This document shows, piece after piece, positions 18,901-29,863 of a DNA stretch of 64,000 nt. This DNA is from DATAZK01 sp963731205 (GTDB lineage Bacteria > Actinomycetota > Actinomycetes > Frankiales > Frankiaceae): the NCBI GenBank assembly GCA_963731205.1, contig CAVSUJ010000001.1, positions 930,001 through 994,000 on the forward strand. Reading direction: 5' to 3'. Both the position numbers and the translations under genes were made by a program. Position 1 is the first letter of the stretch, and each line of letters begins with the position of its first letter. The notes beneath the pieces are model-generated. The model did not search any database, was not told where the DNA came from, and worked only from the letters and a program-made list of their open reading frames with translations.

Positions 18901-19502
18901 TTCTCGATGTCGATGCCGTGCTGCATCAGCTCGACGTAGAAATTGCCGCGGCCGAAGATCTCGGCGTACTCCCCCGCCGTAGCTTTCGCCAGCTCGTAAT
19001 CGCCGCGCTCGAGCGCCTGGCTGACCTCACCGCCCGGGCATCCGGTGGTGCCGATGATGCCGCCGGAATAGCGGGCGAGCAGCTCCCGATCCATCCGGGG
19101 CTTGTAGTAGTAGCCCTCGAGGCTCGCCAGGCTGGAGAGCTTGATCAGGTTCGAATAGCCGTCAGGGTCAGCGGCCCACAACGTCATGTGGCTGTACTTG
19201 TCGGTCTTCGCGCTCCCGCCGTCGGGCAGCCGCTTGTCGAAGCGCGACCCGGGCGCGATGTAGGCCTCGGTGCCGATGATCGGCTTGATGCCGGCCCTCG
19301 TCGCCTGCCCGGCGAAGTCGAAGGCGCCGTAGAGGTTGCCGTGGTCGGTCATGGCCAAGGCCGGCATGCCCAGCTGCTCGCAGCCGGCGAACAGGTCTTT
19401 CAGGCGCGCTGCGCCATCGAGCATCGAATACTCGGTGTGGACGTGGAGGTGGACGAACGAATCGTCCCGCGACACCTTTCCCGCGGGACCCTCGCTCGTC
19501 AT
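15963..19502 (-). CDS. dnaE1: Replicative DNA polymerase III alpha subunit DnaE1
   Basis: 1179 residues. The N-terminal PHP domain keeps its metal ligands (HLHVHTEYS, MTDHGNLYG), so, as shown for mycobacterial DnaE1, it may provide the proofreading exonuclease. The polymerase core shows the C-family catalytic Asp triad region PDIDMDFDERRR and GPGRGSAAGS. The C-terminal part has the helix-hairpin-helix/OB region (GGIVASITRKVTKTGSPWAVVQLEDLDG). The second alpha subunit in this window (57.5-61.3 kb) is the SOS-type paralogue. Start ATG 19502; divergent from guaB1. Confidence 0.97.
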   Translation of the reverse strand: MTSEGPAGKVSRDDSFVHLHVHTEYSMLDGAARLKDLFAGCEQLGMPALAMTDHGNLYGAFDFAGQATRAGIKPIIGTEAYIAPGSRFDKRLPDGGSAKTDKYSHMTLWAADPDGYSNLIKLSSLASLEGYYYKPRMDRELLARYSGGIIGTTGCPGGEVSQALERGDYELAKATAGEYAEIFGRGNFYVELMQHGIDIEKRTFPQLVKIAKELDLPLVATNDLHYTNQADHTAHEVLLCVQTGATLADPTRFKFEATEFYLKSPAEMRATFAELPEACDNTLVIAERIQPPSFAPKQLLPQFPCPEGETEESWFRKEVARGVAQRYPGGATEAQQAQVDYEVGVILQMGFPAYFLVVADLVRYAKTAGIRVGPGRGSAAGSMVSYVLGITELDPLRFGLIFERFLNPDRISMPDIDMDFDERRRTDMIRYATERYGDDKVAQIITYGTIKAKAAIKDSSRVLGYPYAMGDKITKAFPAAVMGREMALADCFDPQSKRYSEAGELRAMAASEPDVAKVLETARGLEGLKRQVGVHAAGVVMCRDPLTDHVPVWRRDADGAIITQFDMGAVESLGLLKMDFLGLRNLTVLDDCLAHIESNRGETLVLEELTLDDPEAYALLGRGDSLGVFQLDGGPMRSLLRSMKPTSFDDISALIALYRPGPMGANAHNDYADRKNGRKPVEPIHPELAEALADILDETHGLIVYQEQVMAIAQRVAGYTLGAADLLRRAMGKKKREILDKEYIPFSDGMKAQGYGDNAIKTLWDILVPFSDYAFNKAHSAGYGLVSYWTAFLKANFPAEYMAALLTSVRDDKDKTAIYLQECRRMGLKVLPPDVNDSDRDFTPRGTDIRFGLGAIRNVGANVVDSLVRTRKAKGRFADFADFLRKVEPVACNKRTVESLIKAGAFDSLGHPRRGLVQIHAEVIDACLEVKRAEAAGQFSLFGGLGMEDPEAGGQEADAALETTIPNGEWEKKLLLAYEREMLGLYVSDHPLLGVEHIIAAGSDATVADLSESCDDGQIVTVGGIVASITRKVTKTGSPWAVVQLEDLDGGVETLFFPQTYAAVSHQLIEDEVVLVKARVDKREEMPRLIAMELIVPDLTQGPRGPLTVSLAAARCVPDLVTRLKGVLSTHPGTTEVRLQLLGPARVTTLRLDDGLRVSVSTSLVADLKELLGAGCVSG

Positions 19503-19654
19503 TCCGCAGCCTGCCTTTCACCCTGGTCCCGAAGGCGCGCGGCCCGCTCCCGGACGCCGCAGCGCAAGGTTCAGGTTTAGCACTTGCTCACGACAGAATC
19601 CGAGTCCCGGGGCGGGTCGTCAGGTGGGTGGGCGTGTCGCTGTGATCGGCCCCC

Positions 19655-19699
19655 GGAGGGACTGACCGAAGGGACTGGTCGACGGCCCTCCTGTAGGGC
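19655..19699 (+). promoter_or_regulatory. Structured leader before guaB1: 13-bp direct repeat and hairpin
   Basis: Two 13-base units, GGAGGGACTGACC (19655-19667) and GAAGGGACTGGTC (19668-19680), match at 10 positions and share GGGACTG. Directly after comes a perfect 5-bp hairpin GCCCT-CCTGT-AGGGC (19685-19699), 13 bases before the GTG start. The GGGAC...GCCC arrangement is loosely like half-sites of DosR/DevR-type regulators, but the spacing differs, so identity is open. Confidence 0.5.
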
Positions 19700-19712
19700 A
19701 CCATGGACCCAC

Positions 19713-21143
19713 GTGCGACTGCTCACGCCCGCTCCGTACGAGCTGACTTACGACGACGTCTTCCTGCTGCCTCACCGGTCGGCGATCACCTCGCGACTCG
19801 AGGTCGACACCTCCACCCGCGACGGTTCGGGCACCACGATTCCCGTGGTCGTCGCCAACATGACCTCGGTCGCCGGACGCCGCATGGCCGAGACCGTGGC
19901 CCGGCGCGGCGCGATCGCCGTCATCCCCCAGGACATCCCGATCGACGTGGTCTCCGACGTCATCAGCTTCGTCAAGAGCCGCCACGTCCTGTTCGACACC
20001 GCCATCACGCTCGGGCGTACCGACACGGTCGGTGAGGCGCTCGGGCTGCTCCCCAAGCGCGCCCACGGAGCGGTGGTCGTCACCGAGGACGGCCGCCCGG
20101 TCGGCGTCGTGACGGAGGCCGACTGCCTCGGGGTCGACCGCTTCACCCAGCTGCGGGAGGTGATGTCGCGCGACCTGCTGACGCTGCCCGACACCGTCGA
20201 CCCGCGGGCCGCGTTCGATCGCCTGCAGGACGGCCGCCACCGCTTGGCGCCGGTCGTCGACGCCGACGGGCGGCTCGTCGGGATCCTCACCCGCGAGGCC
20301 GCGCTGCGCTCGGGGCTCTACGCGCCGGCGCTCGACGACGCCGGGCGGCTACGGGTGGCGGCGGCGATAGGCGTCAGCCGTGATGTCGAGCCGCGCGCCA
20401 AGGGTCTGCTGGACGCCGGGGTCGACGTGCTGGTCCTCGACACCGCCCACGGCCACCAGGAACGGATGATCGACGCGCTGCGTACCGTTCGGGCACTCGA
20501 CCCGCAGGTGCCGATCGTCGCGGGCAACGTCGTCACCGCCGAGGGCGTACGCGATCTGGTCGAGGCCGGGGCCGACATCCTGAAGGTCGGGGTCGGCCCG
20601 GGCGCCATGTGCACGACGCGGATGATGACCGGCGTCGGGCGTCCGCAATTCTCGGCGGTGCTCGAGTGCGCAGCCGAGGCCCGCCGGCTCGGCCGCCACG
20701 TCTGGGCCGACGGCGGCATCCGCCACCCGCGCGACGTCGCGCTCGCGATCGCGGCGGGCGCGTCGAACGTGATGATCGGCTCCTGGCTCGCGGGCACCCA
20801 CGAGTCGCCGGGCGACGTCCAGCGTGCCCCGGATGGCCGGCTGTACAAGGAGAATTACGGGATGGCGTCGGCCCGTGCGGTACGCGTGCGCAGCGCCGAC
20901 GACACACCGTTCGAGCGGGCCCGCAAGGCCCTCTTCGAGGAGGGCATCTCCACCGGGCGCATGTACCTGGATCCGGCCCGTCCCGGCGTCGAGGACCTGC
21001 TCGACACGATCGTCGCCGGCCTGCGCAGCGCCTGCACCTACGCCGGCGCCCGCACCCTCGAGCAGCTCTACGAGAACGCCGTTGTCGGCATTCAGGGCTC
21101 CGCCGGCTACGCCGAGGGGCGGCCGCTGCCCAGCAGCTGGTGA
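19713..21143 (+). CDS. guaB1: GuaB1-family enzyme, probable GMP reductase
   Basis: 476 residues from GTG 19713 (starts MRLLTPAPYELTYDDVFLLP). IMP dehydrogenase/GMP reductase barrel interrupted by a CBS-domain pair (about residues 95-210: VVVTEDGRPVGVVTEAD, DADGRLVGILTRE). Catalytic Cys is in GVGPGAMCTTRMMTG, with the flap/phosphate segments ADGGIRHPRDVALAIAAGA. GuaB1 of mycobacteria has been shown to be a CBS-containing GMP reductase in purine salvage rather than an IMP dehydrogenase; I assign that by family likeness. It is divergent from dnaE1. Confidence 0.88.
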   Translation: MRLLTPAPYELTYDDVFLLPHRSAITSRLEVDTSTRDGSGTTIPVVVANMTSVAGRRMAETVARRGAIAVIPQDIPIDVVSDVISFVKSRHVLFDTAITLGRTDTVGEALGLLPKRAHGAVVVTEDGRPVGVVTEADCLGVDRFTQLREVMSRDLLTLPDTVDPRAAFDRLQDGRHRLAPVVDADGRLVGILTREAALRSGLYAPALDDAGRLRVAAAIGVSRDVEPRAKGLLDAGVDVLVLDTAHGHQERMIDALRTVRALDPQVPIVAGNVVTAEGVRDLVEAGADILKVGVGPGAMCTTRMMTGVGRPQFSAVLECAAEARRLGRHVWADGGIRHPRDVALAIAAGASNVMIGSWLAGTHESPGDVQRAPDGRLYKENYGMASARAVRVRSADDTPFERARKALFEEGISTGRMYLDPARPGVEDLLDTIVAGLRSACTYAGARTLEQLYENAVVGIQGSAGYAEGRPLPSSW

Positions 21144-21170
21144 TCGCCCCACGGGCATGGGCGCCGCTGG

Positions 21171-21578
21171 TCAGAGGCGCGCGTACCCCATGGCGCGGGG
21201 GTCGCTCGAGTGCACGATCTCTTTGCCCAGCGGGGCGATCGCGACGAACGCGAGCTTGAAGTTGGCGATCCCGAAAGGGATCCCGATGATGGTCAGGCAA
21301 AGCAGGAAACCGGTGACGATGTGGCTCGCGGCGAGCCAGAGGCCGCCCAGGATGAACCAGATGACGTTGCCGACGAACGAGGCGGCGCCCGCACCCGGGC
21401 GCGGCACGACGGTTCGGCCGAAAGGCCAGAGCACGTAAGCCGCCAGCCGGAAGGAGGCGATGCCGAACGGGATCGTGATGATCAGCAGGCACATGAGAAC
21501 GCCCACCAAGAAGTAGCCGATCGCCAGCCAGAGACCGGCGAGAACGAACCACAGGATGTTCAGGATCAGCCGGATCAT
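21171..21578 (-). CDS. YccF/DUF307 inner-membrane protein
   Basis: 135 residues with two copies of the YccF motif: LWFVLAGLWLAIGYF...CLLIITIPFGIASFRLA and IWFILGGLWLAASHI...CLTIIGIPFGIANFKLA. Four helices as two hairpins. Function unknown. ATG 21578 overlaps the stop of the acetyltransferase gene (ATGA), so it is the last gene of a coupled run. It is convergent with guaB1, 27 bp apart. Confidence 0.92.
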   Translation of the reverse strand: MIRLILNILWFVLAGLWLAIGYFLVGVLMCLLIITIPFGIASFRLAAYVLWPFGRTVVPRPGAGAASFVGNVIWFILGGLWLAASHIVTGFLLCLTIIGIPFGIANFKLAFVAIAPLGKEIVHSSDPRAMGYARL

Positions 21579-22501
21579 CCTGCTCCGCCTCCATCGGCAG
21601 ACCCCACGAACTCGAGCTCGACGGTGGCGGACTTGTCGTGCAGCTCCCGGGTCGCGCCGGTGAGCCGGTAGCCCAGACGCGCGTACATCTGGTGGGAATC
21701 GATGAAACGGCTGTCGCTCCACACCCGTAAACGCTCCCGGCTCGACTGACAGCCGGCCCGGCGCTCGACGAAGCGCACCAGCCGCGAACCCCAGCCTTGA
21801 CGCCGGCACTGCTTCGCGACGTAGAGCGACTTCACCTCGGCGCCGTCCGGATGCGGACGCCAGCCCGCGCACGCCAGCAACCGGTCGCCATCGGGAGAGG
21901 GCAGCACCCACAGCTCGCCGCGGCCGGCGTAAGCCGCTGCCGGTGCGCGCAGCCACGGCTCCTCGCCGTCGATGTCGAAGACGATCGACGGGTATTCCGC
22001 CCACACTCCCCCGATGAGGTCGATGAGTCCGGCGCTGTCGCCATCGGTCACGGGACGAAGGCCCGGAAGCAGGTCCTTGCGCATCGTCAGGTGAGGGATG
22101 CCGGCTTCTTCATACGGTTCGCCGACGCCCGCGTAACCCAGCTTCTCGTAGAACCCGGTGACCGACTGCTGCGCGTGCAACTCGACCGCCCGCAGTCCCT
22201 GCTCCCCCGCCCAGCGCTCGGCCGCCGTCATGACGAGGACGCCTAGGCCCTGACCGCGACGGTCTGCTTCGACCGCCACCCGCCCGACCACCGCCTCGGC
22301 GCCGGTGTCGAAGATCCGCGCGGTCCCGACGACCTTCCCGCCCAACCCGCCGTCCTCGAGCACCACATGCGCCGCGTCCCCGTCGCGGCCGTCGAACTCC
22401 AGCTCCGCGTCGACCCCCTGCTCCAGCACGAAGACGCGATGGCGCAGCTTCGACGCTTCGGCCAGCACGGCTGGGTCGGAGGTGATGCGGGCACCGGTCA
22501 C
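21575..22501 (-). CDS. Tandem GNAT-family acetyltransferase
   Basis: 308 residues from GTG 22501, which overlaps the rluD stop by 4 bases. Two acetyl-CoA binding folds: the first with VVGRVAVEADRRGQGLG (residues about 75-95), the second with KSLYVAKQCRRQGWGSRL. The first half resembles ElaA-type domains found after LspA/RluD in other actinobacteria. The substrate is unknown; small-molecule amine or protein N-acetylation are both possible. Confidence 0.85.
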   Translation of the reverse strand: MTGARITSDPAVLAEASKLRHRVFVLEQGVDAELEFDGRDGDAAHVVLEDGGLGGKVVGTARIFDTGAEAVVGRVAVEADRRGQGLGVLVMTAAERWAGEQGLRAVELHAQQSVTGFYEKLGYAGVGEPYEEAGIPHLTMRKDLLPGLRPVTDGDSAGLIDLIGGVWAEYPSIVFDIDGEEPWLRAPAAAYAGRGELWVLPSPDGDRLLACAGWRPHPDGAEVKSLYVAKQCRRQGWGSRLVRFVERRAGCQSSRERLRVWSDSRFIDSHQMYARLGYRLTGATRELHDKSATVELEFVGSADGGGAG

Positions 22502-23436
22502 GACTCGTCCTCCAGCACCTGCAAGGCGTGCGCGAGGTCGGCCGGGTCGGGACTGGTGAAATGCGCCGGGCGACCCTCGGTCGGGTGGGTGAAGGAGAGT
22601 TCGGCAGCGTGCAGCCACTGCCGCGTGAGCCCGAGCCGCGCGGCGAGAGTCGGGTCGGCGCCATAGGTCAGATCGCCGACGCAGGGGTGGCGGATCGCCG
22701 CCATGTGGACCCGGATCTGGTGGGTGCGACCGGTCTCCAGCCGGATGTGCAGCAGGCTCGCGGCGCGAAAGGCCTCGAGCGTCTCGTAATGCGTCACGCT
22801 GTCACGCCCGCCGGCGACGACGGCGAACTTGTAGTCCGCCCCCGGATGGCGTCCGATCGGCGCGTCGATGGTGCCGCGCGACGGATCGGGATGACCCTGC
22901 ACGAGCGCGCGGTAGCGCTTGTCGACCGTGCGGTCGCGGAAGGCATCTTTGAGCCGGGAGTACGCGACGTCGCTCTTGGCGACGACCATCAGCCCGGACG
23001 TTCCCACGTCCAGCCGGTGCACGATGCCCTGGCGTTCGGCCGCGCCGCTCGTCGCAACGCGGTGACCGGCCGCCGCGAGCCCACCGGTGACGGTCGGGCC
23101 CTCCCACCCCGGGCTCGGGTGCGCGGCGACGCCGACCGGCTTGTCGACCACGATGATGTCGGCGTCCTCGAACACCACCCGCAGTCCGGGTACCCGTTCC
23201 ACGGGAGCGACGAATTCGGGCTTCGCCACCGGCGGATCGGGGAGCCTGACGTCGAGGGTGGCGCCGGCCGTCACGCGCGCCGACTTGCTGGCCGGCGACC
23301 CGTCGAGGCTGGCGTCACCGGCCTCCACGAGACTCGCCGCCGCTGCCCGTGACAGCCCGAAGATGCGCGCGACAGCCGCGTCCAGACGCATGCCGTCCAG
23401 CCCGTCGGGGACGGCCAGCGAGCGTTCCGCAGCCAC
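22498..23436 (-). CDS. RluD-type 23S rRNA pseudouridine synthase
   Basis: 312 residues: N-terminal S4 RNA-binding domain (GMRLDAAVARIFGLSRAAAASLVEAG) and a RluA/RluD catalytic domain with the catalytic Asp in HRLDVGTSGL. C-terminal TGRTHQIRVHMA and HPCVGDLTYG are family hallmarks. It isomerises specific uridines in 23S rRNA, usually in helix 69 for RluD. The lspA-rluD neighbourhood is conserved in actinobacteria; here an agmatinase-family gene is inserted between them. Confidence 0.92.
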   Translation of the reverse strand: MAAERSLAVPDGLDGMRLDAAVARIFGLSRAAAASLVEAGDASLDGSPASKSARVTAGATLDVRLPDPPVAKPEFVAPVERVPGLRVVFEDADIIVVDKPVGVAAHPSPGWEGPTVTGGLAAAGHRVATSGAAERQGIVHRLDVGTSGLMVVAKSDVAYSRLKDAFRDRTVDKRYRALVQGHPDPSRGTIDAPIGRHPGADYKFAVVAGGRDSVTHYETLEAFRAASLLHIRLETGRTHQIRVHMAAIRHPCVGDLTYGADPTLAARLGLTRQWLHAAELSFTHPTEGRPAHFTSPDPADLAHALQVLEDES

Positions 23437-23466
23437 GTGGCCAGCGTACGGGGCCGCCTCGAAGCG

Positions 23467-24492
23467 CTAGTCCTGCGGCATCCGGTCGGCCAGCAGCGGC
23501 TGCGCCGGATCCCACGGCGTCCCGCCCGCCGCGTCGCGCCGCTTGCGCGCCGTCGCCGACAGCACCTCCAGCGCCACCCGGTTCGCCAGCGCAGCCGTGA
23601 TGTCGGACGTGTCGTAGGGCGGCGAGACCTCGACGATGTCGACGCCGACGACCGGCAGCGCGTATGCGAGCCCGCGGACCGCGTCGAGCAACTCGCGCGC
23701 GGTCAGCCCGCCGGGCTCGGGGGTCCCGGTGCCCGGCGCGTGACCTGGATCGCAGACGTCGATGTCGATCGACAGGAAGACGCCGTCGCAGTCGTCGGTC
23801 GCGATGGCCGACGCCTCCGCCAGACAGACGTCGAGCCCGCGCACCCCGATCTCGGTCATCTCATACGAGCGCATGCCCTGGCGGGCCATCCATTCCAGCG
23901 TCTCCGGACCCGGCCAGTAGCCGCGCAGCCCGACCTGCAGGAACCGGTCGCCGCGCAACGCCCCCGACTCGATGAGCCGGCGCATCGGCTGGCCGTGCCC
24001 CCACAGCGAGCCGAATTCGATGTCGCCGGTGTCCGCGTGCGCATCGAAGTGGATCATCGACACCCGGCCGTGGCCGAGCACGTTGGCGACGCCCGTCGCA
24101 TCGGGCAAGGCGATCGAGTGATCGCCGCCCAGCACCAGCGGTATCGCGCCGGCGGCGACGACCGCCTGCACGGCGGCCTCCAGGGCCCCCAGCGCCCGCT
24201 CGATGTCTCCCGAGAACATCTCCACATCCCCGGCGTCCACGACCCGAAGATCCTTCAGGCCGTCGGTGCGCAATGCCAGCGAGGGACGGGAGCCGTCGTG
24301 CGGCAGGTAGTCGGTCATGCGGATCGCCATGGGTCCGAAGCGCGTTCCGGGGCGGTGCGAGGTGCCGCCGTCGAACGGCGCCCCGACGATGACGACGTCA
24401 GCCGCGGCCAGGCCCGCCGGATCGTCCAGGGAGACCCGGTCGACCCCGAGGAAGGTGACGTCGGGGCCGAACTGCGGGCCGTAGCGCGTCAC
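23467..24492 (-). CDS. Agmatinase/ureohydrolase family protein
   Basis: 341 residues from GTG 24492. All binuclear Mn motifs of the arginase fold are present: GGDHSIALP, HFDAHADTG and SIDIDVCDPGHAPGTGTPEPGG. The enzyme hydrolyses a guanidino compound to urea and an amine; agmatine (SpeB) is the default annotation, but guanidinobutyrate and proclavaminate hydrolases share these motifs and cannot be excluded. It lies 7 bp after lspA and 30 bp before the rluD-type gene, an uncommon place for a polyamine gene. Confidence 0.88.
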   Translation of the reverse strand: MTRYGPQFGPDVTFLGVDRVSLDDPAGLAAADVVIVGAPFDGGTSHRPGTRFGPMAIRMTDYLPHDGSRPSLALRTDGLKDLRVVDAGDVEMFSGDIERALGALEAAVQAVVAAGAIPLVLGGDHSIALPDATGVANVLGHGRVSMIHFDAHADTGDIEFGSLWGHGQPMRRLIESGALRGDRFLQVGLRGYWPGPETLEWMARQGMRSYEMTEIGVRGLDVCLAEASAIATDDCDGVFLSIDIDVCDPGHAPGTGTPEPGGLTARELLDAVRGLAYALPVVGVDIVEVSPPYDTSDITAALANRVALEVLSATARKRRDAAGGTPWDPAQPLLADRMPQD

Positions 24493-24499
24493 GAGCGGC

Positions 24500-25153
24500 T
24501 CACTTCTCGCTCGACGCGTTCCCCGAGTCGGCGGTGTGGTGCTGGCCGTCGAGCCGGATCCCGCGCATCGAGAGCAGCACCGCAAGGATGCCGCCGATCA
24601 CGATGCCGGAATCGGCGAGGTTGAAGACCGGCCAATGGTGCAGGTGGATCCAGTCGACGACGTGGCCGCGCAGCGGGCCGGGTGCCCGAAAAATCCGGTC
24701 ACCCAGATTGCCGAGGGCTCCGCCGAGGAGCAGCCCGAGCGCCCACGCCCAGCCCGCTGACGCCAGCCGCCGCGAGGCTCGCGCAATGAAGATGACGACC
24801 GCGACCGCGACGACGGAGAAGATGACGGTCGCGCCGGCCGCGAACCCGAAGGCCGCACCCGGATTACGGGTCAGCTCGAGGTCGAGCACCGACGGGATGA
24901 CGTTGAGCGGCGCCCGGTTGCTCAGATGCGCGACGACCAGCTGCTTGCTGATCACATCGGCGACCAGCACCACGGCGGCGACGGCGACCAGCAGCGGGAG
25001 CCGGCGCCGGGGCGTCGCAACCGCGTCGGCAGCATCCGGCTCGGATTTCGTCAGTACGGGAGGCACCACTTCGGAATCGGCATCCGGTGACCGCGACTGA
25101 GACGCGTCTGCTGAACCGGTGTCGAACGCGCTGCGCTCCTTCGGCTCCGCCAC
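24500..25153 (-). CDS. lspA: Lipoprotein signal peptidase LspA
   Basis: 217 residues from GTG 25153. Four-helix aspartyl protease that removes lipoprotein signal peptides; the two catalytic Asp residues are in NLGDRIFR and FNLADSGIVIGG, with the conserved TRNPGAAFGF. About 50 Ser/Asp/Glu/Pro-rich cytoplasmic residues precede the first helix, longer than in many homologues. Divergent from the ileS T-box leader. Confidence 0.94.
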   Translation of the reverse strand: MAEPKERSAFDTGSADASQSRSPDADSEVVPPVLTKSEPDAADAVATPRRRLPLLVAVAAVVLVADVISKQLVVAHLSNRAPLNVIPSVLDLELTRNPGAAFGFAAGATVIFSVVAVAVVIFIARASRRLASAGWAWALGLLLGGALGNLGDRIFRAPGPLRGHVVDWIHLHHWPVFNLADSGIVIGGILAVLLSMRGIRLDGQHHTADSGNASSEK

Positions 25154-25189
25154 GCCCCGCAGTCTAGGAGCAGATCTCGACCGGCCACG

Positions 25190-25195
25190 TATTCT
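25190..25195 (+). promoter_or_regulatory. Candidate -10 box for the ileS leader
   Basis: TATTCT lies about 26 bases before the first leader stem. No convincing -35 hexamer is seen 16-19 bases upstream, so this is only a candidate. Confidence 0.35.
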
Positions 25196-25212
25196 CGTGT
25201 TGCGCGGAAGCG

Positions 25213-25470
25213 GCCCTGACGGGGACGAGTAGCGCCGGTAGCAGCCACGAGCGATCCGGGGACGGTGTGAGCCCGGAGGACGGCCCGGCGTGAAGATCAC
25301 CCCTGAGCTGCCGGAAGAGGCGGCTCGGGATTGCTCCGGGCCGCGATAGACCCGGCCCGCGCAGGTGAGTGGGTTCGCGCGGGTTGGCGGGCCAAGGAGG
25401 GTGGTACCGCGGGGCCGGCAGTCGAAAGGGGCCTCGTCCCTTCGCCGGACGACCGACGAAGGAGCACCCA
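25213..25470 (+). ncRNA. T-box riboswitch, isoleucine-specific, translational type
   Basis: T-box core AAGGAGGGTGGTACCGCGG at 25394-25412; the TGGT would pair with the ACCA end of uncharged tRNA-Ile. Stem I can be drawn: base GGGG 25221-25224 with CCCC 25300-25303, S-turn elements AGTA 25228-25231 and GAA 25292-25294, inner helix CGCCGG 25233-25238 with CCGGCG 25285-25290, and specifier ATC (Ile) at 25296-25298. Downstream, CCTTCG 25439-25444 can pair with CGAAGG 25457-25462, hiding the ileS ribosome site. The adjacent CCCT can instead pair with AGGG of the T-box. There is no U-run, so control is most likely at translation initiation, as known for actinobacterial ileS. Confidence 0.93.
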
Positions 25471-25474
25471 GCAC

Positions 25475-28582
<3,108 letters not shown>

Positions 28583-28594
28583 CGCGCAACCGCT

Positions 28595-29783
28595 CTAGGG
28601 CTTGCAGATCCCGCAGGCCAGATAGCCCTGCCGGATGGCGGCCACCTTCGTGATCTCTTCGGGCTGAGCGCCGACGAGCATCTCGCACTCGGGCCGGTGG
28701 TATTCCTTCGTCGAAGCGACCGCCAGCACGGTGCGCGCCGCTCTGCCGGCGCGGCCGGTGGTGGGAGGTTCGGCCGGCGGGGACGCGGCCGGCGGCTCAG
28801 CTACCGGCGGCTCAGCTACCGGCGGCGCGCGGCTCAGCTACCGGTGCTTGCGCGACAGGCTGCGGCGCAGTGGCCGGCGCCGGCTCAGGTGCGGCCGCAA
28901 CCGGAGGCGGGGTCGCGACGGGCGGCGGCGCGGGAGCGGGCGCCGGCGGCGGAGCGGGCGCCGCAGGCGGCGGTGAATACGCAACGGGTTCGGCGACCGG
29001 AGGCGGCGCCGCTGCGGGAGCTACCTGCTGAGGCGCGGCGACATGGTTCTGCTGCGGATCGGCGACAGGAGCGGCCGCTGCGACGGCGACCGGAGCCGGC
29101 TCGTAGCTGGCGGTCACGGGCTCGCTGACGCTCACCGGACTCGGCTTGGGATGGGCGAGCTGCTCCTTGCCGGCTGCGCTGCGGGCGAGCGTCTCGTTGG
29201 GCCGGCAGGCGCCGCAGGGCGTGAACCCGAGCTCGCGGGCCTCGTTGATCTCCAGCGGCTCGGAGTCGTCGTTGCCCTCGACGTATTCGCACCCGCCGAC
29301 GTGGTAGCGCGGACGCCCGGAGATGACCAGCACGTCGGCGCCCGTCGCACCTGAGCGGGCCTCGAAATCGGCATTGGGCCTCTCGAGCGGAAAATCGGCG
29401 GAGACCTCATCAGCATCGACATCGGCATCCACATCGGCAGCAACGAGGTCGATGTGTCCGACGGGCTCGTCATCGGCCGGCTCGTCGACCTCTTCGGGCT
29501 CGGGCTCGACAGCCTTGCCGGCGGCAGCCCGCTGCTTGGCCGGGCGCTGCTGCTCCCGATCGTCACTGTCGTCACGCCGGGACGCCTGCCGGCGTGTGGC
29601 GTCGCTCTCGGACTCGTGCGGCTCACTCGCCGGAGCCGGTCGCTGGAAGACGCCGATCAGCAGGAACACCGCTGACACGATCGACAGCCCGATGGCCGCG
29701 TACACCAGTGTGATGCTGGAGATGATCCCCAGCACCAGCAGTACAGCAGCCACCAGGACAAGCGCCCCGCTGATGACGATCAA
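28595..29783 (-). pseudogene. Two-helix membrane protein with paired Cys modules, frame-disrupted
   Basis: From ATG 29783: two hydrophobic helices (GALVLVAAVLLVLGII and LVYAAIGLSIVSAVFLLIGVF), an acidic disordered region, and an Ada-like Cys module (RYHVGGCEYVEG...GFTPCGACRP). A long Pro/Ala/Val linker ends at a stop at 28812 (323 residues). A second, related module (KEYHRPECEMLVG...GYLACGICKP, stop TAG at 28595) lies just downstream in another frame. The frame change falls in a 15-bp repeat where the third unit is separated by 7 extra bases instead of a multiple of three. I read this as one gene with two modules and a frameshift; sequencing error is possible. Family function unknown. Confidence 0.6.
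28793..28844 (-). repeat. 15-bp repeat in the Pro/Ala linker, three copies
   Basis: CGGCTCAGCTACCGG occurs at 28793-28807, 28808-28822 and 28830-28844 (plus-strand reading). Copies 1 and 2 are adjacent; 7 bases (CGGCGCG) separate copies 2 and 3. Read on the minus strand the unit encodes VAEPP. The 7-base spacer shifts the frame between the N-terminal and C-terminal parts of the host gene. Confidence 0.9.
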
Positions 29784-29863
29784 GCGCGTACACCCTTGTC
29801 TGTGCGTCGACGATGACGGCGGGCCACAGCCTGAACAGCCTAATCGGTGATCAGGGGCGCAGC

